IMG/VR virus record: IMGVR_UViG_3300032087_006453
Coordinates: 1-64,000 of that record
DNA length: 64,000 nucleotides
Direction: 5' to 3' (one strand)
From: a virus
Under the pieces are notes generated by a model that saw only the letters and a program-made list of their open reading frames with translations, made no database searches and was not told the DNA's origin. Positions 30,589 through 38,155 of this stretch are shown here, one piece after another. Both the position numbers and the translations under genes were made by a program. Within the stretch, counting starts at the first letter, position 1. Each line of letters begins with the position of its first letter.

Positions 30589-31674
30589 TTACCACTCCCA
30601 CTTGCTTGTTCCCATCATCCACTTCTGCCGCCCCTTTGGATGGTTTGTAATGGATGAAGTATTCCAAATTGCTGTTCGATCCAAATGCTCGTAAGTCTTC
30701 TGCTTGTTGTCAGGAATGTAGTTCTCAACCCATCGGATGTAGTCACACATGACGTCCTCAAGGTCTCTTGGAGCACCACCTGTATCCCTAACAGCTGCTT
30801 CCATTACGTAGTCATAGTAGAGATCCTTCTTGTATCGACCTAGCTTCTCGGCGAACAGGTCCATAGATTCCTTTGCGTTCTTACCATAATACATGTGCGA
30901 CAAAGGATCTACAAGGTCTGGATAGTAATCTGCAAGATCTGCTGCCGTTGCAGTGAATTGGAAGTGGAATCGCTTCATCCCTCTTTCCTTGTTCCACTCA
31001 CACATGAAGTCAACAACTTCTCGTATGTTAGCTCTGCGATTTTCCAGATCTCGAATCCCGAAGATGAATTCCCAAGTTGCATCGACAAGATCGAGCATGC
31101 ACTCACTGATCCACAGTTTTCCTGGTGTCCTGTATTCAAAGCCAGACTTGTTCAGAGACTCCCATAGATGCTTGCTCGGAAACATTGGTATCTGGTTTCC
31201 GATTGAGGTAAACATCGGAATGTCATCGTTGTGCTTCACCCATTCCGCCATTTCCTCGCACGTCTTTAACTTTGCCAACTCGGGGATGACTGTGTTTCGA
31301 TAGCCATGATCTTCCTCGAAAGATGCTCCGCTTCCCGTGATTCTATGAAACATGAAGATCCATAGCCACTGTCGACATCCGGGCCAATGCTCATGCTGCC
31401 TGTCGTATGATTGGTTACGCTGCTGGTGCTCTTCCGTCCACTTGTAGTACTTTGGTGCGTTACTTCCAAACCAGAGATCCTGCAACATGTTCTGGAATCC
31501 GGCATGCTTTCGCTCAACCGTATCGTAGATCGTTACGTTCTCGATCAAGTCGTCACCACAAGAACCAATGTACGGATTACCGCCAAGGTTCGAGTAGTTC
31601 TGGACGTGCTTTGCCTTCTTGTAGTACTCTAGAAAATCGTAGTAGTACTCATTCAGTCTGATCTTGTCTTCCAT
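30589..31674 (-). CDS. Possible amino acid:DNA transferase-like protein
   Basis: 361 residues from ATG 31674 after GTGGAG, overlapping the previous stop by one base. Mostly helical and Trp/Tyr-rich. WLWIFMFHRITGSGASF followed by EDHGYRNTVIPEL near 125 is the most distinctive block, and RFHFQFTATAADLADYYPDL near 250 is another. From memory this resembles the amino acid:DNA transferase/aGPT-pyrophosphorylase group predicted to build hypermodified pyrimidines in phage DNA. I cannot verify this without a profile search; the fallback is a conserved phage protein of unknown function. Confidence 0.45.
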   Translation of the reverse strand: MEDKIRLNEYYYDFLEYYKKAKHVQNYSNLGGNPYIGSCGDDLIENVTIYDTVERKHAGFQNMLQDLWFGSNAPKYYKWTEEHQQRNQSYDRQHEHWPGCRQWLWIFMFHRITGSGASFEEDHGYRNTVIPELAKLKTCEEMAEWVKHNDDIPMFTSIGNQIPMFPSKHLWESLNKSGFEYRTPGKLWISECMLDLVDATWEFIFGIRDLENRRANIREVVDFMCEWNKERGMKRFHFQFTATAADLADYYPDLVDPLSHMYYGKNAKESMDLFAEKLGRYKKDLYYDYVMEAAVRDTGGAPRDLEDVMCDYIRWVENYIPDNKQKTYEHLDRTAIWNTSSITNHPKGRQKWMMGTSKWEW

Positions 31675-32729
31675 TAAATGCTCCACTTGTAGTGTTCTGG
31701 CGAGATGTGCACCGATTGTGGTCGCTCCATGTACTGAAAGTCCAGCTCGCCTGAATCGTTCTTGAAATGATTTGGCCACTCAATGAATTCGTAATCCGGG
31801 TGATCACAGAGCACCCGGGTGTGTTCGTTGAACTCATTCACAATCGCCGATCGCTGCTCCCAGGTTCCCCAATACGGCTGGCCCTTGTGATAACCAGTTT
31901 TCGGCAGCTTTCGACTAATGTTCTCGATAGGAATTGCAGCAACTACCTCAACCTGCTTGATTCCGTAAAGTGACTTGACTCGTCCAAGCTCATCGAAATA
32001 TCTCCAAACTAGTTCACGCGTGGCTTCAAGGTGAGCTTCGGGTTCGTAGATGCGACAGATGTGGTGACGAATATCGATGTTTCCGAGGTAGGTTCTCAGC
32101 TTCTTGATCCGTGTTTCGTCATGAAACGGCTGAAGCCAGGTGTCGAAACCCTTTACGATTGCGCCGTTCAAAGTTTGCCCGTCGTTTCTTGACAGCGCAG
32201 CTTCCGGATGCCATGCAGAAAGGGAGTGCGAATCTCCAAACACAACAAAGTCTCGGCCAAGATGCTCTTGCCTGATTGTCTTAGCACGACTGCAGACCTC
32301 GTCAATCTTGTCAAAGTCCAAGTTCTTGAACGAATCAGGAACCCAAGGCTTCACACGAGTCTTGAGCAGAGTTCCGTACATCGGGCAATCGATGTCAAGA
32401 GAGAACAGTTCGCCTTCGAACCGCTCAAACATTCGGGCCTTTGCGGCGAGCTTGTCCCACGAAGAAAGCTTTGGATCCTTTCCGTCTGCAACTCTTTGCT
32501 TATTTTCATCCGCAAGTTCTTGAAGCTGCTTCTCAGATGAAAGGAAGTAGTTGATGGACTTTGCCCCGACCTTCCATTCCATGCCGTGCTCTAGGTAAAC
32601 GCGTTCCTCATTCGACCAATCAGAGTTGAAACCAACTTCTGTATCGAGACAATTGGCCCACATCCTGCCCCAACCGGTTCGATGCGAGTAAGCACGGTTT
32701 GCGTGGTTGTTAATCGGACTTATGATCAT
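31674..32729 (-). CDS. SGNH-hydrolase-like protein
   Basis: 351 residues. VVFGDSHSLSAWHPE near 165 looks like block I (GDS) of SGNH/GDSL esterases and SVHISPEHYKW near the C-terminus like the block V His. The catalytic Asp normally three residues before that His is not clear, so activity is unsure. The first 160 residues have no known domain. First gene of a coupled trio with the PLP enzyme and the possible transferase. A weak TATAAT with poor -35 lies 25-50 bases upstream. Confidence 0.55.
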   Translation of the reverse strand: MIISPINNHANRAYSHRTGWGRMWANCLDTEVGFNSDWSNEERVYLEHGMEWKVGAKSINYFLSSEKQLQELADENKQRVADGKDPKLSSWDKLAAKARMFERFEGELFSLDIDCPMYGTLLKTRVKPWVPDSFKNLDFDKIDEVCSRAKTIRQEHLGRDFVVFGDSHSLSAWHPEAALSRNDGQTLNGAIVKGFDTWLQPFHDETRIKKLRTYLGNIDIRHHICRIYEPEAHLEATRELVWRYFDELGRVKSLYGIKQVEVVAAIPIENISRKLPKTGYHKGQPYWGTWEQRSAIVNEFNEHTRVLCDHPDYEFIEWPNHFKNDSGELDFQYMERPQSVHISPEHYKWSI

Positions 32730-32835
32730 AGACCCTCCAAAAGAACTTGCTTGATTATATTGCGAGGTCTCGATTTGTATGCCAATTAGTTGAGTATTTT
32801 ATTGTTTTTGGCAACTAAATATATGTGGAGATAAA

Positions 32836-33903
32836 ATGCCGGCGAAGAAGTATTCCCACATCAACTTTAAGCCCACAGCGGCCATGGCTAAAGCAGCCGA
32901 ACGAGGACTTGAGTATCGTAAAAAGGGCGGCGGTGGCGGACTAACTTCGAAGCAAGCGGGATCCTTGGGGATCGGCAGCGGAGTGTCCAGGGCATCCAGC
33001 CTAAAGAGAAGAAGCAACGTGTCTCCACAGGTCGTGCGCCGAATGAAAGCTTTCTTTGATCGTCACGAGAAGAACTCCAAGATCGACAAAGGAAAGAAGC
33101 CACACGAGGACAGAGGTTACGTTGCATGGCTTCTCTGGGGTGGTAATCCCGGGCGAAGCTGGGCAAATGCGAGGGTTAGACAGATGGATGCAGCTGACAA
33201 GAGAGCTAAGAACGAAGGTGGTCTGTTGCCACTTGAGGACCTCCTGAGCGAGATCAAAAAAGGTGACACTGTTTCTTACAAGAAAAATGGTAAGAACGTC
33301 ACAGGCAAAGTCGTGGTGCCCGATGCACGTGGTCCGTTAGTAGGCATCGATCCAAGTGGGCCGGACGAGATGGACATGGTTCCAGAGGATGAGATTTCGG
33401 AATCTGATAAGCCTCACCTTAAACAGTACGGCGCGCCGCAGGGCTCCAAGCGAGATAAGCAGCTTGATCAAACTCAGGCTGATCTGAAGAAAGCTGCCGA
33501 GCTCAAGAAGCAAGGCAAAACAAAACAAGCCGAGAAGCTTAAGCAAAAGGCATACCGTAGGAGAGAGAGAATGGAAAAGAAAGAGCGAGGCAAGAAGAGC
33601 TTTAAGAACGTTCCAAGAAAAGACACCAAGAACGAATCAAGAGACCTTCAGAGAATTCGCAGCATCATTCGAGAAGAGCTTAGCAAGAAGACTAAGGCAA
33701 CGCTGCGAAAGAAGGCAGAGAAGAGAGGGCTGACACCTGGTTCAGTCGAACAGGAGTACAAGAAGGGCCTTGCTGCTTGGGCATCCTCAGGATCCCGAAA
33801 GGGAATGAGCCAGCATCAGTGGGCCATGGCTAGGGTCAACTCAGCCAACCCAAGCAAGAAGTGGGCCGTTGTCAAGAAATCAAAGGCAAAGAAAAAGAAG
33901 TAA
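32836..33903 (+). CDS. Basic multi-part protein with internal leader motifs
   Basis: 355 residues, very rich in Lys/Arg. The N-terminal part (KPTAAMAKAAERGLEYRKKG, Gly run, then MKAFFDRHEKNS and YVAWLLWGGNPG) is a conserved type of phage basic domain. LEDLLSEIKKGD near 135 and RIRSIIREELSKK near 275 look like leader-type cut sites, after which lies MSQHQWAMARVNS. Possibly a precursor cut into basic internal proteins that help condense DNA. Convergent with the CCA enzyme gene, two bases apart. Confidence 0.65.
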   Translation: MPAKKYSHINFKPTAAMAKAAERGLEYRKKGGGGGLTSKQAGSLGIGSGVSRASSLKRRSNVSPQVVRRMKAFFDRHEKNSKIDKGKKPHEDRGYVAWLLWGGNPGRSWANARVRQMDAADKRAKNEGGLLPLEDLLSEIKKGDTVSYKKNGKNVTGKVVVPDARGPLVGIDPSGPDEMDMVPEDEISESDKPHLKQYGAPQGSKRDKQLDQTQADLKKAAELKKQGKTKQAEKLKQKAYRRRERMEKKERGKKSFKNVPRKDTKNESRDLQRIRSIIREELSKKTKATLRKKAEKRGLTPGSVEQEYKKGLAAWASSGSRKGMSQHQWAMARVNSANPSKKWAVVKKSKAKKKK

Positions 33904-33905
33904 GG

Positions 33906-35273
33906 CTAGGGCATCAAGCCCAAGCCTCTGAGGAATCTTAGAACGTTCTCTTTGCTTCTATCTTCGTAACCGCCACTCTCCGAGTCTAGAAACATCTTCT
34001 CGGCAGTTGCTTTCTGATACCCTTCTTCAGGCTGGCTTCCTGACAGGCTTCGGCGCTTGCGTCGAGCTTCTCCAATAAGGGACCTGTATGCGTCCTCTTC
34101 AGCGGCAGCCATGGCTTTGCCAATAGCCGGCCCCTTCAGACCTTGACCCATAAGTTCCTTCGGATTTGCTGCCGGAGGTGAAGATGCAAACTTCAAAAAT
34201 CCCGATGCAATATTCTCAGGAACTCCCCCATGCCTTGCAAATTCTGAGACTGCCTCAGACGGAGAGCCGATTCTCTTGAACTCCTTCTTTAGCTTTACTG
34301 CAGTGGAAGGTGTGATCTCAGATAGGGACATCAGCATATTCGCGACATCAATTGTCTTACGGTCGTACCTCATCTTGTCAAGAGCTTTCGTGATCTTCTT
34401 TTGATTGTCGTCAACAATCATGAAAGCAAGTTGGACAGGCACGCTGTTTGACGAAACCGCCAGAGAAGGATCGGCATTCAACCCCGCGAGTATCTGAGGA
34501 AGAAGATCTGTTCTCTCGACAAGTTCCATGTAGTACTCTGGACGAACCGCCGACTTGATTCCCTTCGCGAACTCGTCAGTAATTCTTTCAGCAGACATTG
34601 CGGGGTCAGACCAAAGGTCGTTGTCATCCAAGATTGCCTGAAGGGTTTCTTTGTCGAGGGCAGAATCCATCCTTGCTGCGAAGCGAAGTGCCCTAAGGAT
34701 TCTAAGCTTGTCTTCATCAAATCTACGGGCAGGATCTCCTACTGCACGAATTTTCTTCGAGCGCAAATCATCAATGCCCCCGACGTAATCAACAATCTCC
34801 CCTGCATCGATGTCGTAGAACAACGCGTTGACAGTTAGGTCTCGACGTGCTACATCTTGATCGATTGTTGTGAACTCAACGCTGTCAGGCCTTCGACCCT
34901 TTCCGATGTCCTTTCGGAATGTTGCAATCTCGTACTCACTACCTTCAGGAGTCCATGCACGAACAACTCCGAACATCTTTCCTGTGACGTCAAGCTTCAG
35001 GCTTTTGTCCTGAGAAAGAATGTCCATGACTCTTTCAGGCGATGCACCCGTTGTTAGGTCATAGTCTTTCGGCTCCTTGTCCATCAAGACATCGCGGACG
35101 GCACCACCGACAACGTAAAGCTCTTCGCCAGAAGCCTTCATCATCTCATGTATTGCGAGCAAATCCTCTGGCAGGTTCATTCGAAAGGAAACCCGCTGTG
35201 GCTTTGCAGCCTCAGCAAGGATGCTACGAACAAACAAGCGTAGCTCGTTAATCGTCTTCTTGTTCCTCATCAT
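33906..35273 (-). CDS. cca: CCA-adding enzyme / poly(A)-polymerase family with virion leader
   Basis: 455 residues. Class II tRNA nucleotidyltransferase: LYVVGGAVRDVLMDKEPKDYDL near 51 (GG-x-V-R-D and D-x-D metal site), ARRDLTVNALFYD near 140 and RRFDEDKLRILRALRFA near 180. It adds or repairs the CCA end of tRNAs. The N-terminus, INELRLFVRSILAEAAKPQR, is the shared leader with a cut after ILAE, which bacterial CCA enzymes do not have; this suggests the enzyme is packaged. About 60 extra residues at the C-terminus. Six of the phage tRNAs lack an encoded CCA and need it. Confidence 0.92.
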   Translation of the reverse strand: MMRNKKTINELRLFVRSILAEAAKPQRVSFRMNLPEDLLAIHEMMKASGEELYVVGGAVRDVLMDKEPKDYDLTTGASPERVMDILSQDKSLKLDVTGKMFGVVRAWTPEGSEYEIATFRKDIGKGRRPDSVEFTTIDQDVARRDLTVNALFYDIDAGEIVDYVGGIDDLRSKKIRAVGDPARRFDEDKLRILRALRFAARMDSALDKETLQAILDDNDLWSDPAMSAERITDEFAKGIKSAVRPEYYMELVERTDLLPQILAGLNADPSLAVSSNSVPVQLAFMIVDDNQKKITKALDKMRYDRKTIDVANMLMSLSEITPSTAVKLKKEFKRIGSPSEAVSEFARHGGVPENIASGFLKFASSPPAANPKELMGQGLKGPAIGKAMAAAEEDAYRSLIGEARRKRRSLSGSQPEEGYQKATAEKMFLDSESGGYEDRSKENVLRFLRGLGLMP

Positions 35274-35313
35274 CGATCTCTTCCAGTCCTACGACCGTAG
35301 GAGAAGAACCGCC

Positions 35314-35781
35314 TCAAGACTCATGCATCATGCTGTTGAGCATCTTGTACTCAAGGTACTCTGCAACATCGTCGACGGCTTGTTCTGCTTGGGAAATCTT
35401 TGACTGACACCATTCTGGAAGGTCGTCTTCATTCATCAGCGATTCGTGAAGCATCATGGCATTCTTTGCAATGTGGTAAAGCTGGCGCTTTGTCATCTTT
35501 GCTTCACCGTGACCGTAGTCAAAGTCACGACCGACCATGCTGTCCAACTGCATTCCGTGGCCCTCGGAAAGCATCTCGCTCTTGTCACCGTACGAAGTGA
35601 ACTGAGCGATTGACCTCTGCATCTCCTTTGCCGTCATATTCTTAAGGTTTGCAATCTCATCTAGAGAAAGCCCTAGGTCGACTAGGTCGACAAACTTAGC
35701 TTCCGAAATTGCTATCTGCTGTTCAGGCGTAATGCGAAGCCCCGCAAGGGCGAGGCTAATTGCAATCTCAAGTTCTTTCAT
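35314..35781 (-). CDS. Helical protein with conserved phage C-terminal domain
   Basis: 155 residues. The C-terminal half (KMTKRQLYHIAKNAMMLHES, DLPEWCQSKISQAEQAVDDV, EYLEYKML) is a block I have seen in many marine and T4-like phage proteins, where it often ends longer polyproteins; the role is unknown. The N-terminal half is helical. GATATTTATG lies 20 bases before the ATG. Confidence 0.65.
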   Translation of the reverse strand: MKELEIAISLALAGLRITPEQQIAISEAKFVDLVDLGLSLDEIANLKNMTAKEMQRSIAQFTSYGDKSEMLSEGHGMQLDSMVGRDFDYGHGEAKMTKRQLYHIAKNAMMLHESLMNEDDLPEWCQSKISQAEQAVDDVAEYLEYKMLNSMMHES

Positions 35782-35805
35782 GTCCAGATCTCCCGAACAT
35801 AAATA

Positions 35806-36018
35806 TCAGCTAAGAGCCTCAAGAATATTATCAAGTTCAACATCACTTCCCTTGTGGCTCGCCTTGATCTTTGCAATACGCAGTGCAGCCTTGAACGCCT
35901 TCGTGTCGAGCTTGTCTTCAAAGCTGGCGTACGTCTCCTTCAGCTGCTCGTTCAGCAAAGTCTTCTCGTTCTCGATTCGACGAATCTCGTTAGCAAGTTC
36001 AATCACAAACTGTCGCAT
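35806..36018 (-). CDS. DUF2312/GapR-like coiled protein
   Basis: 70 residues. IRRIENEKTLLNEQLKETYA followed by LDTKAFKAALRIAKIK matches the small helical family that includes GapR, a protein that binds overtwisted DNA ahead of polymerases. Somewhat degenerate in the second half. Could bind phage DNA. Confidence 0.6.
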   Translation of the reverse strand: MRQFVIELANEIRRIENEKTLLNEQLKETYASFEDKLDTKAFKAALRIAKIKASHKGSDVELDNILEALS

Positions 36019-36030
36019 ACTCTCTCCATT

Positions 36031-36228
36031 CTAAGCAAGCTTAAAGCCTTCCACAATCAAAGGCTTATCGTTAACTAAAACAATGTATCTTGTATCTTGA
36101 TTGCCCGAAAGTCGATCGAGGACTAAGCCAGGTTGATCAGCACGGACTTTGAAATAATAAGGATCGTTTTCATCTTTTACAAGGTAAAATCCTTTTGAAA
36201 CTATTTTTAGTTGCCCTGGTTCATACAT
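36031..36228 (-). CDS. 65-residue protein, unknown
   Basis: Small beta-rich protein (YLVKDENDPYYFKVRADQPG). Its start overlaps the previous stop by 8 bases. No family recognised. Confidence 0.55.
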   Translation of the reverse strand: MYEPGQLKIVSKGFYLVKDENDPYYFKVRADQPGLVLDRLSGNQDTRYIVLVNDKPLIVEGFKLA

Positions 36229-36544
36229 CCGTTTCCTTTTCCCCTGATGCCTTCACTGCCTCTGTTCTTTCCACTGGTGAGATAGTCTTGCTTTCAGTTT
36301 TGGTGACAGCCTTGGTCACTGCCTTCGGCTTTGCAGCTCTGGGCTTTCTCGTGGTCCTAGGCTTTGGTTTCGGCTTTGGCTTTGGCGGGTTGAGGATTGC
36401 ATCAACCGCTGCCTCCTCTGGGGGATTGACGCCCTTCGCTTCGCACCACTCGCAAACCTCTTTATACGAAGAAAAATTTCGTCGGACAAAAGACTTTAGA
36501 TCAATCTTTCTCCGCCTAGAAAAGAAATCCCAACTCAAATTCAT
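36221..36544 (-). CDS. Pro/Lys-rich protein, unknown
   Basis: 107 residues. The N-terminal 45 are helical with two cysteines (CEWCEAKG). Then comes a KPKPKPKPR repeat and a Lys/Ala/Thr-rich tail like histone or Alu-type linkers. Probably binds DNA or links domains. Overlaps the next ATG by 4 bases. Confidence 0.6.
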   Translation of the reverse strand: MNLSWDFFSRRRKIDLKSFVRRNFSSYKEVCEWCEAKGVNPPEEAAVDAILNPPKPKPKPKPRTTRKPRAAKPKAVTKAVTKTESKTISPVERTEAVKASGEKETDV

Positions 36545-36822
36545 GCTTCACCTCTGGTAATCTGCAGTTCCCTGACTTCCATAGAAACCTCGACCTTCAT
36601 GAGATCCAAAACACTCTTAACAATCTCATCGTCGTATTTGCCTCTAAGATCTTTTCTAACGTGTGCCGTGAGTTCGTTGAGCGAAGAACCTGAAAAAGAC
36701 ATTAGACTTTTATCAAGATCCTTCACAACCCTGGCTGCCGAGTCTTCGTCCCAGCCACAGACTTCTAGAAGCGAAGTCTGCGCTCGGACTGAGGCAATTC
36801 TATCTGTCAGGAAAGTAAACAT
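36541..36822 (-). CDS. 93-residue helical protein, unknown
   Basis: Start taken at ATG 36822, just after GAGGAA and an ATATTTATT element; the longer frame upstream is unsupported. All-helical, acidic N-terminus. Last gene of the small group reading on from the sigma genes. Confidence 0.55.
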   Translation of the reverse strand: MFTFLTDRIASVRAQTSLLEVCGWDEDSAARVVKDLDKSLMSFSGSSLNELTAHVRKDLRGKYDDEIVKSVLDLMKVEVSMEVRELQITRGEA

Positions 36823-36826
36823 TTCC

Positions 36827-37099
36827 TCAATAAATATCACGAAGCATGGCAATCATGCTTTCCTGAAACCTTGGGTCTTTTGCAATCACCTTGGGGTCGT
36901 TGCCAAGCTCTTCAGAGAATGCGTCGCAAAGTGGCTGAGCGATCTTCTCTAGAGCCCTCAGACAAACATTCCTTGCAGTGGAATGATTCATCTTGTCCCC
37001 AGATTCCGTCATGCGCTCAGCAATTTCACGATACCCAATTCCGTCAGGAGCCTTTGAGCCGTATCCGTGATCAAACTTCTTTCCGTTAGGCATTCCCAT
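36827..37099 (-). CDS. Sigma region 4.2-like helix-turn-helix protein
   Basis: 90 residues from ATG 37099 after GAGGAACAAG, overlapping the end of the sigma gene by 14 bases in a different frame. GIGYREIAERM then MNHSTARNVCLRALEKIA matches the helix-turn-helix of sigma region 4.2 (L-E-E-I-G-x-x-x...R-x-R-x-x-x-x-x-A-L-x-K-L) that reads the -35 box. The upstream sigma gene ends just before this domain should begin. Either the sigma works as two polypeptides or a frameshift joins them. Its open frame extends upstream to 37174, leaving room for a shift. Confidence 0.65.
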   Translation of the reverse strand: MGMPNGKKFDHGYGSKAPDGIGYREIAERMTESGDKMNHSTARNVCLRALEKIAQPLCDAFSEELGNDPKVIAKDPRFQESMIAMLRDIY

Positions 37100-37817
37100 C
37101 TTGTTCCTCCAGATACTTTCGGTCACTTTCATCAGGTTCAATTCCGAAGCGCATGCGAAGCACTGCCTCTTCACGAGGAGACAAGCTTCGAAGTGCGTCT
37201 CGAATTATTGACTGCATCTTTGAATTGTCGATGGCATCGGATGGATCGATCATGTTCTCGTCGGGAATTACTTCGCCAAGCTTACGAGAACCCTCTTCAG
37301 ATCCAACCTCTGCATCCAAGGAAACAAATCCGTGATGCATAGAACGAACACGGCGAAGGAGCTTCACACTGACGTCCAGTGCATCCGCCAACTCCTCCGC
37401 CGTTGGAAGAATACCGAATTCTTCCTCGTACTCTTTCTCGTACTCGTTCGCTTTCCATGCAATCAACCGAAGGTGAGACGGAATCCTTACGTCGGTTTTG
37501 TGGTTTCCAATGTGCTTAAGCACAGCTTGACGAATCCACCAGCAGGCGTATGTTGAAAACTTGAAGCCCCTGGTATGATCGAAACGATCGACCGCTTTCA
37601 TCAAGCCAATGTTCGATTCCTGAATGAGGTCTTCAAAATCAGCACCACGATTCTGATACTTCTTGGCAATAGAAACCGCCAACCGAAGATTTGCTGAAAC
37701 CATCTGGTCTCGTGCTGACTTATCGCCTGCCTTAATCCTCTTAGCTAGTTCTACTTCCTCTTCCCTCGTCAGTAGTTTGTGACTGCCAACATTGCTGAAA
37801 TAAGAGGATAAACTCAT
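37086..37817 (-). CDS. RNA polymerase sigma factor (sigma70 family) lacking region 4.2
   Basis: 243 residues from ATG 37817, overlapping the previous stop by 4 bases. Region 1.2/2: LLTREEEVELAKRIKAGD, MVSANLRLAVSIAKKY, DLIQESNIGLMKAVDRFD and FSTYACWWIRQAVLKHI. Region 3: IPSHLRL and GILPTAEELADALDVS. Region 4.1: LRSLSPREEAVLRMRFGIEPDE, then the protein ends at EEQDGNA where the -35-binding helix-turn-helix would follow. That helix-turn-helix is found in the next gene. It probably directs polymerase to phage promoters. Confidence 0.9.
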   Translation of the reverse strand: MSLSSYFSNVGSHKLLTREEEVELAKRIKAGDKSARDQMVSANLRLAVSIAKKYQNRGADFEDLIQESNIGLMKAVDRFDHTRGFKFSTYACWWIRQAVLKHIGNHKTDVRIPSHLRLIAWKANEYEKEYEEEFGILPTAEELADALDVSVKLLRRVRSMHHGFVSLDAEVGSEEGSRKLGEVIPDENMIDPSDAIDNSKMQSIIRDALRSLSPREEAVLRMRFGIEPDESDRKYLEEQDGNA

Positions 37818-38050
37818 GCTGCTCCCTTTCTGTTTGAGATCCACTGTTGATGTGCCTTTCGTCGATTCTCGCGAATCTCAATCTCTCGATAGAGATAGCA
37901 AGCATTCAACTCCAGCTCATGACGAACCTTAGGATCCTTCGTGCGACCAATGACTCGGCGAATGCCACTGAGCATGTTGCGAAGAACACTCTCATCCATC
38001 ACAGCCAGGTCATATGTGTTGAGTGGCAAAGACTTGTTACGCAATTCCAA
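37814..38050 (-). CDS. 78-residue basic helical protein, unknown
   Basis: ATG at 38050. Helical, Arg-rich (MLSGIRRVIGRTKDPKVRHELEL). Coupled to the sigma gene by ATGA, so it may be an accessory to transcription. No family recognised. Confidence 0.6.
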   Translation of the reverse strand: MELRNKSLPLNTYDLAVMDESVLRNMLSGIRRVIGRTKDPKVRHELELNACYLYREIEIRENRRKAHQQWISNRKGAA

Positions 38051-38086
38051 CCTCGACTTACTTTAATGTAGTCACGTGTTTTCAAA

Positions 38087-38108
38087 AGTGAACGGCTGTC
38101 CGCTCACT
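38087..38108. terminator. Hairpin with T-run, possible terminator or attenuator
   Basis: AGTGAACGG/CCGCTCACT with a 4-base loop and one mismatch. TTTTTTA follows on the plus strand, TTTTG on the minus strand. On the minus strand it lies between promoter copy 10 and the sigma operon, so it may attenuate transcription. Confidence 0.45.
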
Positions 38109-38113
38109 TTTTT

Positions 38114-38155
38114 ATTGTATCACAAGGATGTTGAATTTACACTCAGATTTCTGTT
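38114..38155 (-). promoter_or_regulatory. Recurrent phage promoter cassette, copy 10 (sigma operon)
   Basis: GTGTAA, 17 bases ending TGA, TACAAT. Lies between groEL and the sigma operon, overlapping the groEL stop. The phage sigma may control its own operon this way. Confidence 0.6.
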
